64,000 nucleotides of DNA. It comes from Promerops cafer (lineage: Eukaryota > Chordata > Aves > Passeriformes > Nectariniidae). Under the pieces are notes generated by a model that was not told the DNA's origin, did not search any database, and saw only the letters and a list, made by a program, of their open reading frames with translations. Made by a program: the position numbers and the translations under genes. Below, in pieces: positions 1 to 13,800 of the stretch. The stretch is from the NCBI GenBank assembly GCA_013398275.1, contig VZSE01008770.1, forward strand, positions 639,476 to 703,475. The letters run 5' to 3'. Positions within the stretch are counted from its first letter, which is position 1, and each line of letters starts with the position of its first letter.

Positions 1-3000
1 TGGAGATACTTATAAAATGTAGTCTCACTGGCAGCTGAAAAGAAAGAAGCCATTTGAACTTGATTAAAATAAATTTTTATAATTTGTAGTAAATTGGGCC
101 CTGACAACATCTTTGTTAATTCCTGTCTGCTCAGCATCATGCTTCTTTCCTTTTTCCATCAACATTGTTGAAGCAGCAATTAGGATTATACCTCGCTAAT
201 GTGGTATGTCCAAACCAGTTTTTTACTTTGGTTACATCAATATCTTGATTTCCCTTCCATCAGGGATGTGTCTTGCAGAACACATCTTAGTTTCCTGCAA
301 GATCTGAGGAGTGGTGATCAATTCCCAGCACACTCTTCCTCTGGACATTTCAATCCCTTTAAGGGAGATGCTGAAAATATTCTGGTTTACATCAATCTGC
401 AAAGTAAGCAATGCTACTAGGGATGACAAATGTTAATAATTAATATTAAACTTGTCTGTATTTTGATGTTGATGAAGTCTTGGTCCCTTTAAAAAACCTT
501 TTAATACAGGTAAAACCTATAAACTCTTTAAAAACACTTTTAAACTTTTGAATATAGGTAAAATTAAAGTCATCTCACTGCTTCTTGTAGATCTCAGACC
601 ATGGCTTCAGAGAATTATAGATGCCAATGGTCTTTTATCCAGGTGCTAGAGGAGATAAATTCATGCATTTGCCCGTCCAGTGCTTCCCATCCTGACCCCT
701 TTTGCTCAGGGTGTTTCTGTATGCTCTCCAACACCTGCCACATTTCATCCCAAAGCTGTCCCAGCATTGTGAGGAATAACTAAGAGAGGTCAGGGTTTGC
801 CAAGTGCTGTAAACACAACCTTTCTATCTGTGTGGAAAAAAAACCAGGATTAAATCTGGGCACCACTCTGAGGGAACTGACAGGAAATTTTGATTTTGAC
901 CGCAGGATATCATTAAAAATATTTTCCCTGCTGTGCCATATGAGGCTTAATTAAATATTTGTTCAAACAGCCTGAGTTTCCCCAAATGAAAGGATGCAGT
1001 ATGAATATATTAATGTAATTTGGATACCTGAGCCTCTGAAATCTTCCAGTTATCAGGAGTAAAAAAAGAATTGGCCTTGTAAGGCATTTTTGGGGGGTCT
1101 GTCCTGAGGTCACAGGTGTCACTAGAGCATGTCTGCATTACACAGGAATTGCCATACATTTGTGGTCTCTGCTGCTGTCCCTTATTTCTCTACTGGGGTG
1201 AACCCAGGCTAACATTTGGACAATTTCAGGATTCTGGTGTGGAAATCCATGTCATGGGGGCATCTCCCTCCACAGGTGGGAAGAATTCTCTTCTCTCAAT
1301 GTCCTTGTGCTCCATGTGATTTTCCAGAAGGATTTTTTTGTGTGATGCTGTGCTGTCACTATCAAAGGAGTTTCCCCAGATACTCTGGGGTACCCATGAG
1401 TGCCATGTAGTGTAGGATAGAAGTTGTGGATTTATGTCACCTGTCACTCAAAAAGAGCAAAGACAGAAAGCACTGAAAGAAGAAAAGGATAGCCTATAGA
1501 TACATTAAAATATATATGTGTTCACACACTTCTAAATAATAAAAGTGGACCAGGAGGAGGCAGGAATTTTATATATATATTTATTTTTTTAATAGAAAAA
1601 TACTGTCCTGCTATTCTGATTTTTAAGGTGCTCAGAGTTTATGAGGCTTTTGGTTAGTGATTCAACATCTTAATTTGCATAAGAGTGTGATTTTCCACAA
1701 TTACTTTATTTGAAAACATGTGTCGTAGCAAAACAAGTTGATATCTCTATTGAAATAATGTACCCTTTTGGTTGTTTTTTTTCCCTATAAAATATCTTAT
1801 TCACCCTTTAAATGCAAGGAAGGAGATCATGATGGAGTGAAATGGAGATTTTTTGATCCTAAAGCATGTTTGTGTAGGACACAGCAGAGAAATTAAAAGA
1901 GAAGAAGAAATGGGCTAGTGCTCAACAACAATGGTGATGTGGCTACCAAGATGTGGGGAGTGACTCTTTGAATATTTATCTTAGATTGAGAAGGATGCTA
2001 AATTCTCCTAGCTTGAAAATAACCTGTGAGTGTTGTGTGCCTCAGGCTCCCTTTAGCTCCAGAGCAACTGCTTGCAGTGCTTGCTGTGTGTACTCTCCAA
2101 AATCTATCTGATCTTTATATCTAATGTACACAGCAAAACTTCCCCTGCCAGCTGGCAAAACATGAGTGCAGTGTCATTAAGGGGTCACATTTAGAGTTAT
2201 GATATGGTTGTGGGATGTGGCTTTATCAAAGCATGGAGGAGTTTGCACAGAACCTTCAACACCAGAAGGCTGAGAGCAAATGAATTTTCTGCCTTTGTGA
2301 TGTCTGGCTGGGCCATTGCTGATGTCATAACTCTACCAGTCAATAAAATATTCATAATTTTTGAGATAAAACAGGGAGTAGAGCAGAACAGTGCCACATT
2401 TGGGGATTCAGATTGGACCTAGGATACACAAATGCTGGGGGTAAAGGGACAGAGGCTCTTCCATGTCTGGAGCACACCCTGCTCAGGTCTGAATCCATCA
2501 GCAGGGACATTGAATGTACCCAGGAAAGGCATATGAATGTCAATTTTACAAAAGAAAGAGGAGACAAAAGAAAATTGGTTCAAAACCGGCATCTGAACAA
2601 ATGGGAGCAAGCTGACTATTTCACTTTGGAGAAAAGTCTGGGGCTGTTTCCCCAGCTGCAGGAGGGAGCTGAGTGCCTCAAAAGACAGGAGAGCAGCTTA
2701 CAGAATATACAGAAGAAAGGGGTAAATGGGATTGAATTGCTGCTTTGGAAAGAGCCAAACATTTCTGTTGCTAGTGCAGTGGGGAGGCCAGGGAGCAGGC
2801 ACATTGCTCTGCCCTGCTGCTGCTTTTGTTTCATCTCTTTTTTCAAGAAGGAGGGATTCCTCTTAGGAGCAGCATCAGTAGTTGCTGTAGCTGACACATA
2901 AAATGTGTTTTCTTTCTTTTTTTTTTTTTTTTCAGTTCTGTTTCAATATGAGCTGAGTTAGAGGTAGTGCTGAGAAAGGCCTTGAGAAAAGGCAAGGAGA

Positions 3001-3399
3001 AACTTTGGAAGCAAAGTTTCTTGCTGGGAAGTGACCTGCAGGCTTTGGGGAAGTTGTACTGTACAGATGGCCTTTTCCATCTGAAATCACCTGCTGTGGA
3101 GGCAAGGACCTGGAGACACACTCTGTAGCTTCCAGCTTGTGCCTGAAATCAGCTAGCATCTTCCCATGGTGTCCCAGAGCATGGAAATTTACGTTCAGTA
3201 AGTTCAGAAAGACACTGATTTAAGGAGAGGGAGGATCTACGTCACAGAAATCTTTTTCTCGTGGTTTTGGTGTAAGTTGTTTTCTTCCCCTGGCAGCACG
3301 TTCTGGTCTCTAGGAAGTAGGGTGCCCTCTGTCAACTGAGTTAACTTCTTGTAGGCTGTCCTGGTGACTATGTAAAAAAAAAAAAAAGATCTTCGGTCA
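1..3399. other. Non-coding AT-rich DNA, no gene recognised
   Basis: I see no gene, RNA gene or named repeat here. The longest open frame is 162 codons on the plus strand (2413-2901). It lies in a slightly GC-richer patch, has no recognisable domain, signal peptide or family motif, and is overlapped by open frames of comparable quality on the other strand, as expected of chance. A T-rich run at 2917-2932 ends in a TTTCAG that would make a good 3' splice site, but the plus-strand frames after it close quickly. Confidence 0.6.
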
Positions 3400-3493
3400 G
3401 AACAAAAAAAAAAATCCAGCTTAAAAAGTTGTTTTTCAGCCTGTTTNGAACAACAAAAAAATCCAGCTTAAAAAGTTGTTTTTCAGCCTGTTT
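3400..3493. repeat. Direct duplication split by one N, probable assembly join
   Basis: A unit of about 47 bases (3400-3446) is followed by a single N at 3447 and then a second copy (3448-3493). The two copies are identical over their last 34 bases and differ only in the length and composition of the A-rich part near their start. Two near-identical copies with exactly one undetermined base between them is the usual result of contig ends that overlapped but were abutted instead of merged. The real genome probably has one copy. A true tandem duplication is possible but less likely. Confidence 0.75.
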
Positions 3494-6400
3494 TTTTTTT
3501 TTTAAGTGAACCTGATTTAAAACAGGTTGTAACAGAGAAACTCAGGGTGTGAAAAAGTGCTGAACAGAGACAGCAATGAGTAGCCAGAACAAAGTAGTCT
3601 TAATTGAACCTAATTAAGGCTTAAAACTAGTCTTTTTACAATAGCTCCTATGTCATGAAACATCAGTCTCAAAGGTCCCATTTTTGAACAGCTGAAATTG
3701 TTCTAGTGTAACAATGGGGGTTAGTATAGGCAATTACAATGCTCCATAAAAATGAAAAATGGTCTTTTGAAGAGGTAATTCAGATATTCTTGAGTGACAG
3801 CTGCCATCAAAGAGCTTTTTTCACTCCAGCATGGGATCCACTAAACCAAGGTGATGGAGGTGGCCTGGTGCATGGCAAACAGGCCCCTGGCAATTTCTGT
3901 AATTTTGACCATGAACTAAAGACCTCTTCACCCTGGAGTGCTGCATGTCCAGCATCCTCCATGAACATTAAACTCAGCCAGTGAACGACAGTGATTTCAC
4001 TGTTTTACAGCTCAGTGGACCTCAGACCAACAGCCTTCTCTTGGCATGTTCAGAATTCTCCCCAGTCTCTAATGAGACAAAGAAAGTGAGCAGAGTGGCA
4101 TCTTTTTTCTCCATGCTTGCATAATTTACTCTTATTCAGCGTGCTCTTTCAGCATTCATATCCCTTTCCTTCTTTCCATTTTGGGTTTATTCAGTTCAAA
4201 CAAATCAGGTACACTAATCCTTGGAGGCTTTTCTTTTTACATCAAGGTAGTCTCACACTGAAACTAACTTTCATTGAATTTTCTATTTGTTGAATGTTAA
4301 AAGTAAAGATTAATAGGATCTTAATATAATTATTTATTATTTTAGCTAAAAATTCAGTTATCACCTTTGCCATTATAGTTAAGGCATGGATGTGTAACCA
4401 GTAGTTAACTAGATTCCTGTACATTTGTATTTCACAAGAGGGTAAAACCACAAAAGTTCCATGTATTTTGTATAGTTCTTCCCCAATAAATATCACACAG
4501 ATAAATTTAAATGTTTATATGCAGGCCTTCTGACTGCCATTGGTCCCAAAATTGATAAATACCCAGGGGTACTGTCAACAAAATGCCAAAGTATAAAGGA
4601 CATTATTCTTATGAAAGTGTGTTAGGAAAAACACATTAAATTGTTTCCTCATGTATATAATTGGAAAAAGAGTCTGCATCTATTATTACTTTCAAATAAC
4701 ATCTTTATCTTCATATTTGCTGGATGATCTGCTAGTTTTGCTGCCTAGGAAGACAGAGCATTAAAAGCAGCTCTGTTATCAATGAGAGAAGTTATTTCTG
4801 AGTGTGTATTTTCCATAGGCCAATGCCAGGATGTGAGCTGTGTACAAAACCACACCTGTGTACTGGAATTTACCTGGCTAAAGAGAAATATAGGAGAAGA
4901 GAGAGCACCTAACCTAAAATGTGCATGATTGAGGTTCACATTCCTTTCAGCTGCTTTACTTTATCTCTGCCTCTGTTTCTTCCCCGCCAGCTTTAGATTT
5001 ATGAGCCATTGTAAGCTTTTCTGACTGCTTCTGAAAAGGATTCATGGCTGCTCGTGCTCGCAGCATCCCACAAATCACTCATTTCACAACCTTCATTTCT
5101 TTCATTACATGGGTATTCTTCATTTTTTGTACATCCTTCACATTTCATTACAGTAATTTGAGGGGTTTTGCATACCAGTCTCAAGAGAAAAATATTTTAT
5201 TTGTTGTTGGTTTGAAATGTGGATTTCATCAGCTCTGGTCCTCTTTTTTTTTTTTGTCACCACAGCATGAAAAATAGTGAAATGCAGCTGCACATTAAAC
5301 TGAAAGCTAATTTACAGGTTCTGTTTTTTGAATAGTTGATTTTTGCCTTGAAGAAGAAGGACAGACTAACTGACCTGATGATTTCCCTTGTGGCTCTGTT
5401 TTCTCTGCCTCTGTGATTGAATGAATATTCGTGGGGAGAAATGCATTTTGATACTTTTGTATCAGATGCTTTGCATTCAGCAATTTTTTTTTTTACTGAT
5501 ACTCTTTGCAGTTTAGCCAAATGACATCTGTTTTGTTTCATGGTGAAGATCTTTGAATGTAAACTCCGGGTGTGAGGCATTGGGGTTTCCACAGTGCCAG
5601 ATGACAAATGGATGCATTTAAAATACTACTTATGTATAGAAAATTGTGCTTTTCTTTGAGAAAACAGGGCAATTATTTAATTTATCCCTTGGGTTCCTCT
5701 CTGTCTAGATTTGGGAAGTCCACAGCCTTTTCTGTGTCCCCTTTTTGGGGGAGATGGGAAGCCCCCAAAGAGATACATGTCATGTAATACTGCCCACTAT
5801 TTAATACTCCTCTTGCTCTCTAAATTAAAAACCAGATACCATTAACTTGCATTTCTATTTGAAGCAGACACACAGAAATGTTTTTCTTCAGTCTCTTGGG
5901 TGTGACTCAATTGCTCATCTTGGGCATTCCTTCTCTGGGACAGTGACATCTCCAAAAGCAGGTGAAAGACCATACTAACTAATGGCCTGGGGAGAGGATG
6001 CAAGAAATTAATCATCTCTCTCCCCTGGCAACTCCATTTCCCCCAGACGACAGCAATAATTGTTACACCCCTGTTTTCTTTCAATCACCCCTGGTAAAAC
6101 TTTGATCAGGTGTCTGTTGTGTCTCTGTTTGTGACCTTATGTTTCAAACCGGCCCTGAAGGAATCAGATTTTTGACTTGCAGCTGCAATCCTTGTGGTTG
6201 TTAGTTTGGGAGCGTTGCAAAACACGAGAGGTCATCCATCTCAGCCCACCCCCAGCACCAGATTGTTTCCTGTCATGTCCCCTTTGGACACAGGGGCTTT
6301 GTGGAACTCTTTTTAAAAAGAGTTTCTTGAGGGGGTCTTCACCATTTCTACTGAGAGACTTTTGTGTCTCACTGTGAGGAATTGCTTGATGCTGATCTCG

Positions 6401-9400
6401 TGGGGTTTTTTCCTTGTTTTTACTTTATATCCTTGATCTTAATTCGTTGCAACCCTTTGCTTTTTCAGTGCTATACTGGTAAGCAGGTGTCTCATGACCT
6501 CAGTTGTTATAAGCCAGTTCTCTTTATTTGCAGTTTTCTCCTAAATTGCCTTTTCAAGCCCTTTTTAATTGTACACTGGGCTTATGTTTAACTCTTTTTC
6601 CACCTACTTCAGGTCTCCTGTCCAGAAGGACACAGAATTAAAGGTGGTGTCTTACACCTGCTGCAGCAGAGTCTCTCAAAGAGCAGTACTGGGGGGCTCA
6701 GGGCCTGCCCAGAGAGTGCCCCCTGACCATCTGAGTTGTGTGGGGTAGAAAGCTCCTGCTTCTATTTCTTTTTATCAATGGCTGCTTCATTCCAAAATCA
6801 TATTAAATTTGTTCTCTGCTACAGTCCTAAATCATATTTATTTTAGCAAATCAGCCTTACTAGTGCTCTGTAGTTTTAGGATTTTTTTTTTTTTTTTTTG
6901 CTTTTATCATATATCTTCTAATTAGGAATATCAATATATTCTACAAGTAATACCTTTTTCTGGATCTGTACAATATATTATTGATATATCTTGATACTTG
7001 TGGTCCACTGTAAGGCAAAAGAAATACAGGAAGAAAAGGACTACCTGTCTAAGATGTGATGCTGCTAATTTCATTTATATCCATGAGAAAAATGACCTTT
7101 TGAAGGTTGTGAAGGTTTTTATTTGGGGCTGGGTGATGGTTTGACACTAAATGAGCCAGGAAGGAATCTTTCTTTCAGTGACTCTCTAAAAGCCCCATTA
7201 ATTCTACTTTTAGAGACAGAAATTTCTAAACCTTCCAGGCCATATGTTTAGCTTACAACCTCATTTGTTATCAGACACAACAGGTCTCTTTAACATTCTT
7301 TTACTGTGTGGTACATATGTGAAAACTGCTATTGCTGGAGAGGTGAGATGGTGTTATATACCAACAGAGCTTCACTTCATTTTTATAGGAATTCTCTAAG
7401 TACTCTGCAGTGACCACTGCATGAGGAAGTTTGGACTTAAAATCATGTATTGATGAAGAGTAACAAAAAGATTTTCCTCCACATGCAGATCTCCCAGGAG
7501 GAAATTTATTTTGTTTGGTGGACACGGTTGTATTATATTGCCATTAAGAAGCTGCTGAATCGGACATTTCTGATATTTTTGCAGCTTGTTTAAGCTTATG
7601 CTATAATTGAAGAAATCTGCCACTTTTTCTGCCGGTATTAAACTAATGTTTCTGAAACATGTGTCCCCAGTCTGTTCCTGAATCACATTCTTGCACAAAT
7701 GCAACCCCCAGGTGTGTTGCTACACTGGTGTTTTTAATTGCATTTTATTTACTGTGCTCCAGAATTATCATTTTGCTCTCATCAACACTTACGGTTAATT
7801 GAATACACGGAAACTAAGTTCATTAAGATCAAAGCACTAAGTGTGGTGCTTGTTCCATGCCTTCATTTCTATGCCACTTTAAACCTTTAGGTTAAATGTA
7901 TGTTGACATGAGTTTGGAGTGTATCTTCTGCAGCAAACTGTGTTTCTCTTTTGCCCTGAAAGATCTCCGAGATCTCCGTGCCTGACAAGTAGAAAATTAA
8001 GACAATGGTATTTACAATTAGGGTGTGAACTTCATAGCAGGTGACATAGGAAGGAACTGTGGAAAAAGATCCTGCCCCTTTGCTTGTGTTTGAAGGGTAA
8101 GATATTTAGTTTGCCAGCTGTGAGGGGTACCCTAGAAACCAGTGATGCTACTTAAGGTAGAAAGCACCAGAACAAGCAGAAAATGATGCAAAATTTGCTA
8201 GATGAAACACTGATAAAAGTAAGATTGTGTACACCAAAAATCAATGTTCATGTGTCAGTGTTATAATACTAAATATTTCAAATTACCCTGATTTGCCCTC
8301 CTGCCTAGAATGTTGACTTGTGAGTGGAGCTGAATTAAACTCTGTTACATACAAGAGGTTCCAATTCTCCAGTTATTTGTGAGATGCTTGATTGCAATTG
8401 TCCTTGCTGAACTAGTGGCTACTTAAGGATGCTGGATTTCTCTGCTGATTCCAATCCAGGTGTTTTTAAGTCAGCAGTTTGGGGGTTATGCACAGCAACG
8501 GAGTCTGTGGCCATTTATGCTTTTGGCTGTCCTGGGAAATAATTTAGTGAACGACAGGTCTGGAGCGATGGCAATGTGTGTGAGCAGTCAGCTGGGAAAA
8601 AAGAGAGCCTGGTTACAGGAATTATAAATGAGAACAACTGTTTGACTTGAGAACGAAATGAGCTAAAAATAGAGCCCAGGAATAAATAGTCAGAAATAAA
8701 GGCAGCCAGTTTGGACTTGATAGTAGTTTCGTCTTCAGTGAACACTCTTAAGCTCGTGCTCCCGAAGGAGAGAAAATAATACAAAAGTGAAAGCTAAACC
8801 AGGAGAGTCATCCATCCAAGAAACTCATCCATCCTGGATGGATCTCAGAATGCTGTAGCTGCCTGGGAATGGGAGAACAAAAAAGGAGCCACAGGGGAGG
8901 TTTGGTATCTTGGCTGCCAAGGGCAAAATAGAATTTGCAGCTCTCTGTGTACAACAGATGAGATTTCAGCTGCACACAGGGAAAATAAACCTTACAAAGA
9001 CACAGGCCTGTAGATAAGAGGGAGAGCTGCCAGGATGGAAGAAGGTAGCTATTTGGCTGTGGTACAGATTTTCTTTTGATTGCCACTGAAAAGCGTCCCC
9101 TGACTGGCGCGGAGCGTAAGCCCTTTCTGTGACGACATTTCCACGCCTTCTGCTGGGGGACTTGGAGGGTTCAGTGCTATCCACACCTGCCAGCTCTGCT
9201 GCAAAGGGAACAGTGCCATGTCCTTTATGTGAGGCTGCCCAGTGCCCAGTTTGGCTTTAAGAGGGAAACTACTTTGTCTCTGGCTGGTACTGATCAAGGT
9301 TTCACAGGCCTTGGACAAATTGAACATTGTTTGAAACCATGCATTCATCTGCTGGCTGCTGTTCCTCATGTCTGTTTCTCTCGTGTTTATTGAAGTCCTT

Positions 9401-10720
9401 CTTATAAACTTCTTCCCAGTGGTCATAACTTGCACTTTCCTGCCTGTGGTTTGTAACTGGATCAGACTGGAGCACCTGAATACCTGTAGTTATGTTTTAC
9501 AAAAGCTGCAGTTCAGCTACAAGAGCTGTAACTGATGAAGTCTCTCACAGTGAACTCCTTGGAAAATCTTTTAATCCAATTTCACTGGATTAGCAGTATG
9601 TGTACAAGGCAGCAGGTGATCTACTGGCTCTAATGGAGTATTTATTTCCTGTTGCTCAGGTTCACAGGGACATTCTGAGGTTCCTTTCAACCTGATTTAT
9701 CTTTTAGTCCTCAGTTTTATAGTCATGCTTCCATATAGGACATCTTCCTGCAGCTGTCACTGCAAAGGAGAAGCGGGCAGGAGAAGACAGAAGCAGGAAC
9801 ATTTTTTTGATTCTGATAGCCTAAAGTCAACCTTCCTCAAGCTATCTGATCTTCCTAAAAGCAGTACTGCTTGTAGTGAATTAGAAACTCATTAACACAT
9901 CAGTCACGTTAAAAACCAAACCCAAACAGCTCAGGGATAAATTATTCTTTGGGGCATCTCCCAGCAAGTCAAGAAACTCCCATAACTCATCCTGGTGACA
10001 GGCACTGTTGACCTTGTTTAGCAAATATAAACTGATTTCACCGAAGCACTTTGCAAAAGAACTTACCAAATAACCTGCAATGACATCTCTCTGGATTTAA
10101 ATATGTGGGTAAAGACAAAAAAAGTTGTACAATTGCCACAAAAGCCTGACACAAAAACCAATATAAAGCCTTTGAATAATTGCTTCTGTGCTAGGTCTTT
10201 GTTCTCTTAAAAAGTGTTGAGCACATGTGCACAAACACCCACAGTCTTATCCAGGAAGATGATTGGAACACAAAAGCTGATCACAAACCAAGCCCTACAG
10301 GAGTGCAGAGCAGGGGAAGATCATTATAACAGCTTGAGCCATTTGTTCTGCCTTCTTTTATGAGGAAAAGGCAGTTCATTCATTTGGGCTGCTGGTGCAC
10401 ACCAGCAGAGAGAAAGGGTAACAGCATAATCCGTCAGGGCGTTGGTTTGGCAGGCAGTGGGTTGTGTTTCCACCTGGAGCCTGCCAGGTTCTGGCTCAGT
10501 CCAGATTTCAGACTTCAGTCTCTGCCACTGGCAGCAAAATGAAGGGTCCTCTGAAGGGATGTTTGCACAGGGCCAAATGCTGTGCCAAGAGCATCTCTTA
10601 TATGTCTGTCAATATAGCTCCTGGGTGTTGTGGGACAAATGTTGTATGGGAAATGTTGTAAGGAATAGAGACACTTCTATAAATAACAGCTTGGTTTTTA
10701 AAACTGCATCTCCCCCTGTC
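3494..10720. other. Non-coding AT-rich DNA, no gene recognised
   Basis: This stretch holds poly-T runs (for example near 6881-6899), short low-complexity patches and scattered open frames of at most about 128 codons, none matching a family I know. The 128-codon frame on the minus strand (9049-9435) covers a small CpG cluster at 9094-9145 but shows no domain. I saw no transposon ends, tRNA boxes or promoter-like architecture. Confidence 0.6.
9094..9145. other. Local CpG cluster
   Basis: Six CpG dinucleotides occur at 9094, 9108, 9110, 9115, 9133 and 9144. The surrounding kilobases have very few. The patch is too short to be called a CpG island. It could be a small regulatory element, a recently arrived fragment or chance. 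No TATA box or transcript structure is visible. Confidence 0.4.
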
Positions 10721-10816
10721 AAAAAAAAAACCATCCACAAAAAAATTCCAAAAAATCCAAAAAGCAAGACAAACCAAACAAGAAAGCAAAACAGAACAAG
10801 AAAGCAAAAAAAACCC
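10721..10816. repeat. A-rich low-complexity tract
   Basis: Runs of A are broken by C and G in a CAAAA/AAAC-like pattern over roughly 95 bases. This is low-complexity sequence, common in bird genomes. Open frames running through it give Lys/Asn/Thr-rich peptides with no meaning. Confidence 0.75.
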
Positions 10817-13800
10817 CTGGGAAACTTCCTGAAGAGATGTAGTTGCCTGAGGCAGGAATTTAGGAGGTCATGCTTGCTTGGACCAGAGGGTGTGTGAGGG
10901 AAGGAAATGAGGTTATTTCACACAGTTGCACCTCTGTTTGAGCAGGTGATCTGGATGTGGATGAAATTCTAAAGCCTATGTTGCTGTAATCCCCTGATAA
11001 GTTGCTCTAGGAGTTGGATGCTGGTTTTGGTGCCTGATATTTGTGCATTGACTACAGTCTGTTGTGCCCTCTTGTGTCTTTAGGAGACCCAGAGTCAAGA
11101 GACAGCACAGCCAGAGGAGTCTCTGCTTTAACAGAATTACCCAGAATTTGCTTTGGGGTTGTCTGTCCTGACAGTTTTGACTTCTGTAAAGTAGATCCAA
11201 TGCAGGACCCCATTACTCTGAGACCAGACAGCTGAGCTTGGGTATTGATATTATATTAATATGACACCTAATATAAAACTATTTCATATTGGTTTTGTGT
11301 TTCTTGGCACAACAAACAATTGCTGAAACATCACTGTAAAAATTTATTTTCAGTGAGTAGTCTCTTGTTTACTTTCCCTGTCTCAATGGCTGTGAAAAGC
11401 TGAAATCAACCCATCACCCTTTTATCAAAATCTACCCCCCCAAAAAATTCAAATGTAAAGCTGTTACTGGATAGAGACATGTCCACACACTCCACCCCTG
11501 GACCTTGGTGTTACTTGGTGTTAACTGCATTAACATATCAACAATAATTCATTCCCCTTTCAGCCAAGGTAAAAAGCCTGTCTGGATTTTAAATACCAGT
11601 CACTCTCCTGAAGAAATCAGACACCTCATTCCAGACTGTCCAGGACAAAGGGCATTAAAACCTTCCTGTTTCATTTATCTTGCTTTAATTACTTTGTTTA
11701 GTTAGCATGCAGTTGGCTTTTTTGTTGTTCAGGAGAATTGGATTTGTAGCAACAGGGAGAGGAGTGCAGGTTGAGGTTTCAAGCAGTGACTGAAGTGGGG
11801 AAAGTAGGAGTGGTTATTCAGCTCACCTGGGATGTTAGAGGGAATTTGAGAGAGGACAGCTCTATTTCTGATTTCAGGAGAGTGACCCAGGCACTTGGCT
11901 ACTGGATTGATGAGGAGAGAGACGTGGAGGGATTTGGGAGCAAACAACAAAAAAATAACCATCTAAATACCTCATAAAAAATCTGTCCTTCAGTCTCCTG
12001 CATGGAGAATGAAGGTGATGGGGCTTGTGTGGAAGTACTGTGAGGATACATCTCTGTCCTCAGATGAAATGTTGGATTCTGTCACAGTAGGAAGCAGTGC
12101 TGGAGTTGAACCTTCCCAGGGGTGTCACCTCCTGTTTTCCTTCCAGTCAGTCGATGCCCATTGATCCACTTCTTCTGGCACCCTGTTTTAATGATCCCTG
12201 GAGCAGGAGAAGAGCAGCCATATGGCTTGCAGTAATGTGAGCTTCAGCACAGAATAGAAAAAGAGTTGGTTGTGGTTTTTTTGTTTTGTTTTTTTTTTTT
12301 TTTTTCCTAGATAATGCTTTGAACCCTATTTTATCCAGTCTAAGAAAAAGTGTGGAAGCTACCAGGCAGTTTAAAACAAATGAAAGAGCATCTTGAGAGA
12401 GGTCAGCACAGGAGGTGTGCCTGGAGGACAGTCCCTTACAGCTGCCCCTGGAGAAGCCTCAGTGGGTAGGAAGCAGATGGCTCAGCTCTGTCAACATCCC
12501 AAAGTCTCCTAAAACACCAGATTATTGAGGCAATGAGTTTCTGGCTAGCTGACTGCATCTGAGATGCTCATGGGCATGGCTATCTTTCAGCCCTACAAGA
12601 CAAAATAGAATTTTAATCCTTGAAAGAAAATGTTGTGGTGGAAGTATGTGAAAATGGGGACTGCAACGTAGATGAATGTTTGCTAATAGCAGTGGAATAT
12701 TGGATTTGGGAACATAGGAGGGCTTTTCTAACTTTACAGTCCCATAGCATTTGTAAAATTACTTTATTAAAAAAATCAGTGGGTGTTATGCAGGGACTCT
12801 GCTAAATATGAATAATTTAAACCAGTGAATAATTAAAACCTATCTGGGAAGAGTTATATGGGTAATTTAAATTTCAGGTATGCACAGAAGAAAATGTGAG
12901 CACAGAACAATTTGGGATTGCATATTAGATTTGCATTGTTCAAGTGAGTCCTGATCTGAACCATGAGCACTGCACTGTGTGCCACCACGAGCAGCAAATC
13001 CCAAAGCAATATGAAAATGTGCATTACTCCTGGACTTAAAGGACTTTCTCTTCAAAGATGACGAAGTGACTTTGAAATGGGAGCTGCAAGTACACTCCAG
13101 CTCCTGGGAAAACCACTCTGCCTTTCTTTGGATGTAAAGGTCGTTGCAAATTGGAAGTTTAATTCATGTCCTGCATGTTTTGTGGCACCAGTCAGAGTCC
13201 CTTGCTGGTAAATAAGAAAAGTGAATTTGTTCTTGAAGAGAGGGAGTGAAGAGTATAAAATTGGCCAGGTGCTTCTCATGGGGAGGGTTTAACCACACCT
13301 TTGGTTGCAGTGAGCTGTTTATCTATTTTGCAGCAGATGCATTCGTAAGCTACTCATTATTTAGTGCAAAGAATGACAAATAACCTATTCAGTGAGGGAT
13401 CAAAGGGATGCTACAGGAAAAGAGATGCAGAGAGATCCTGGATGCAGGATTGCCATTTCTGGGTTGATGGATCATCTAAAAGAACAGGCTGCTTAGTTTG
13501 GGTGTAGTAACTCAAGAAATAAAATTATTCTTGCCCAAATGAAACGAATGAGCTTGATTTGTTTCTACACCTCAAGCACAACAGTACCTGGTTTTGCATT
13601 AAAAAGTCAGAAACAAATGAAATTCCTGTAAAAGATTCATGTTTGCAAGTCACCAACTGAAGGAAAAGGTGGAAGGGAGAGACAGTGACATGGTAAAGAA
13701 AATAATTTTCAGAAATTTCCATTGCATATGAGCAACAGATTTGCTTGCAGAAGCTCTAGTCTTGCATACACTATTTTTTTGGTAAGGAGGGTATCCAGGA

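Noticed and set aside
2413..2901. 162-codon plus-strand open frame
   Set aside because: No motif or family resemblance, opposing frames of comparable quality on the minus strand, and a length near the chance maximum for this amount of sequence.
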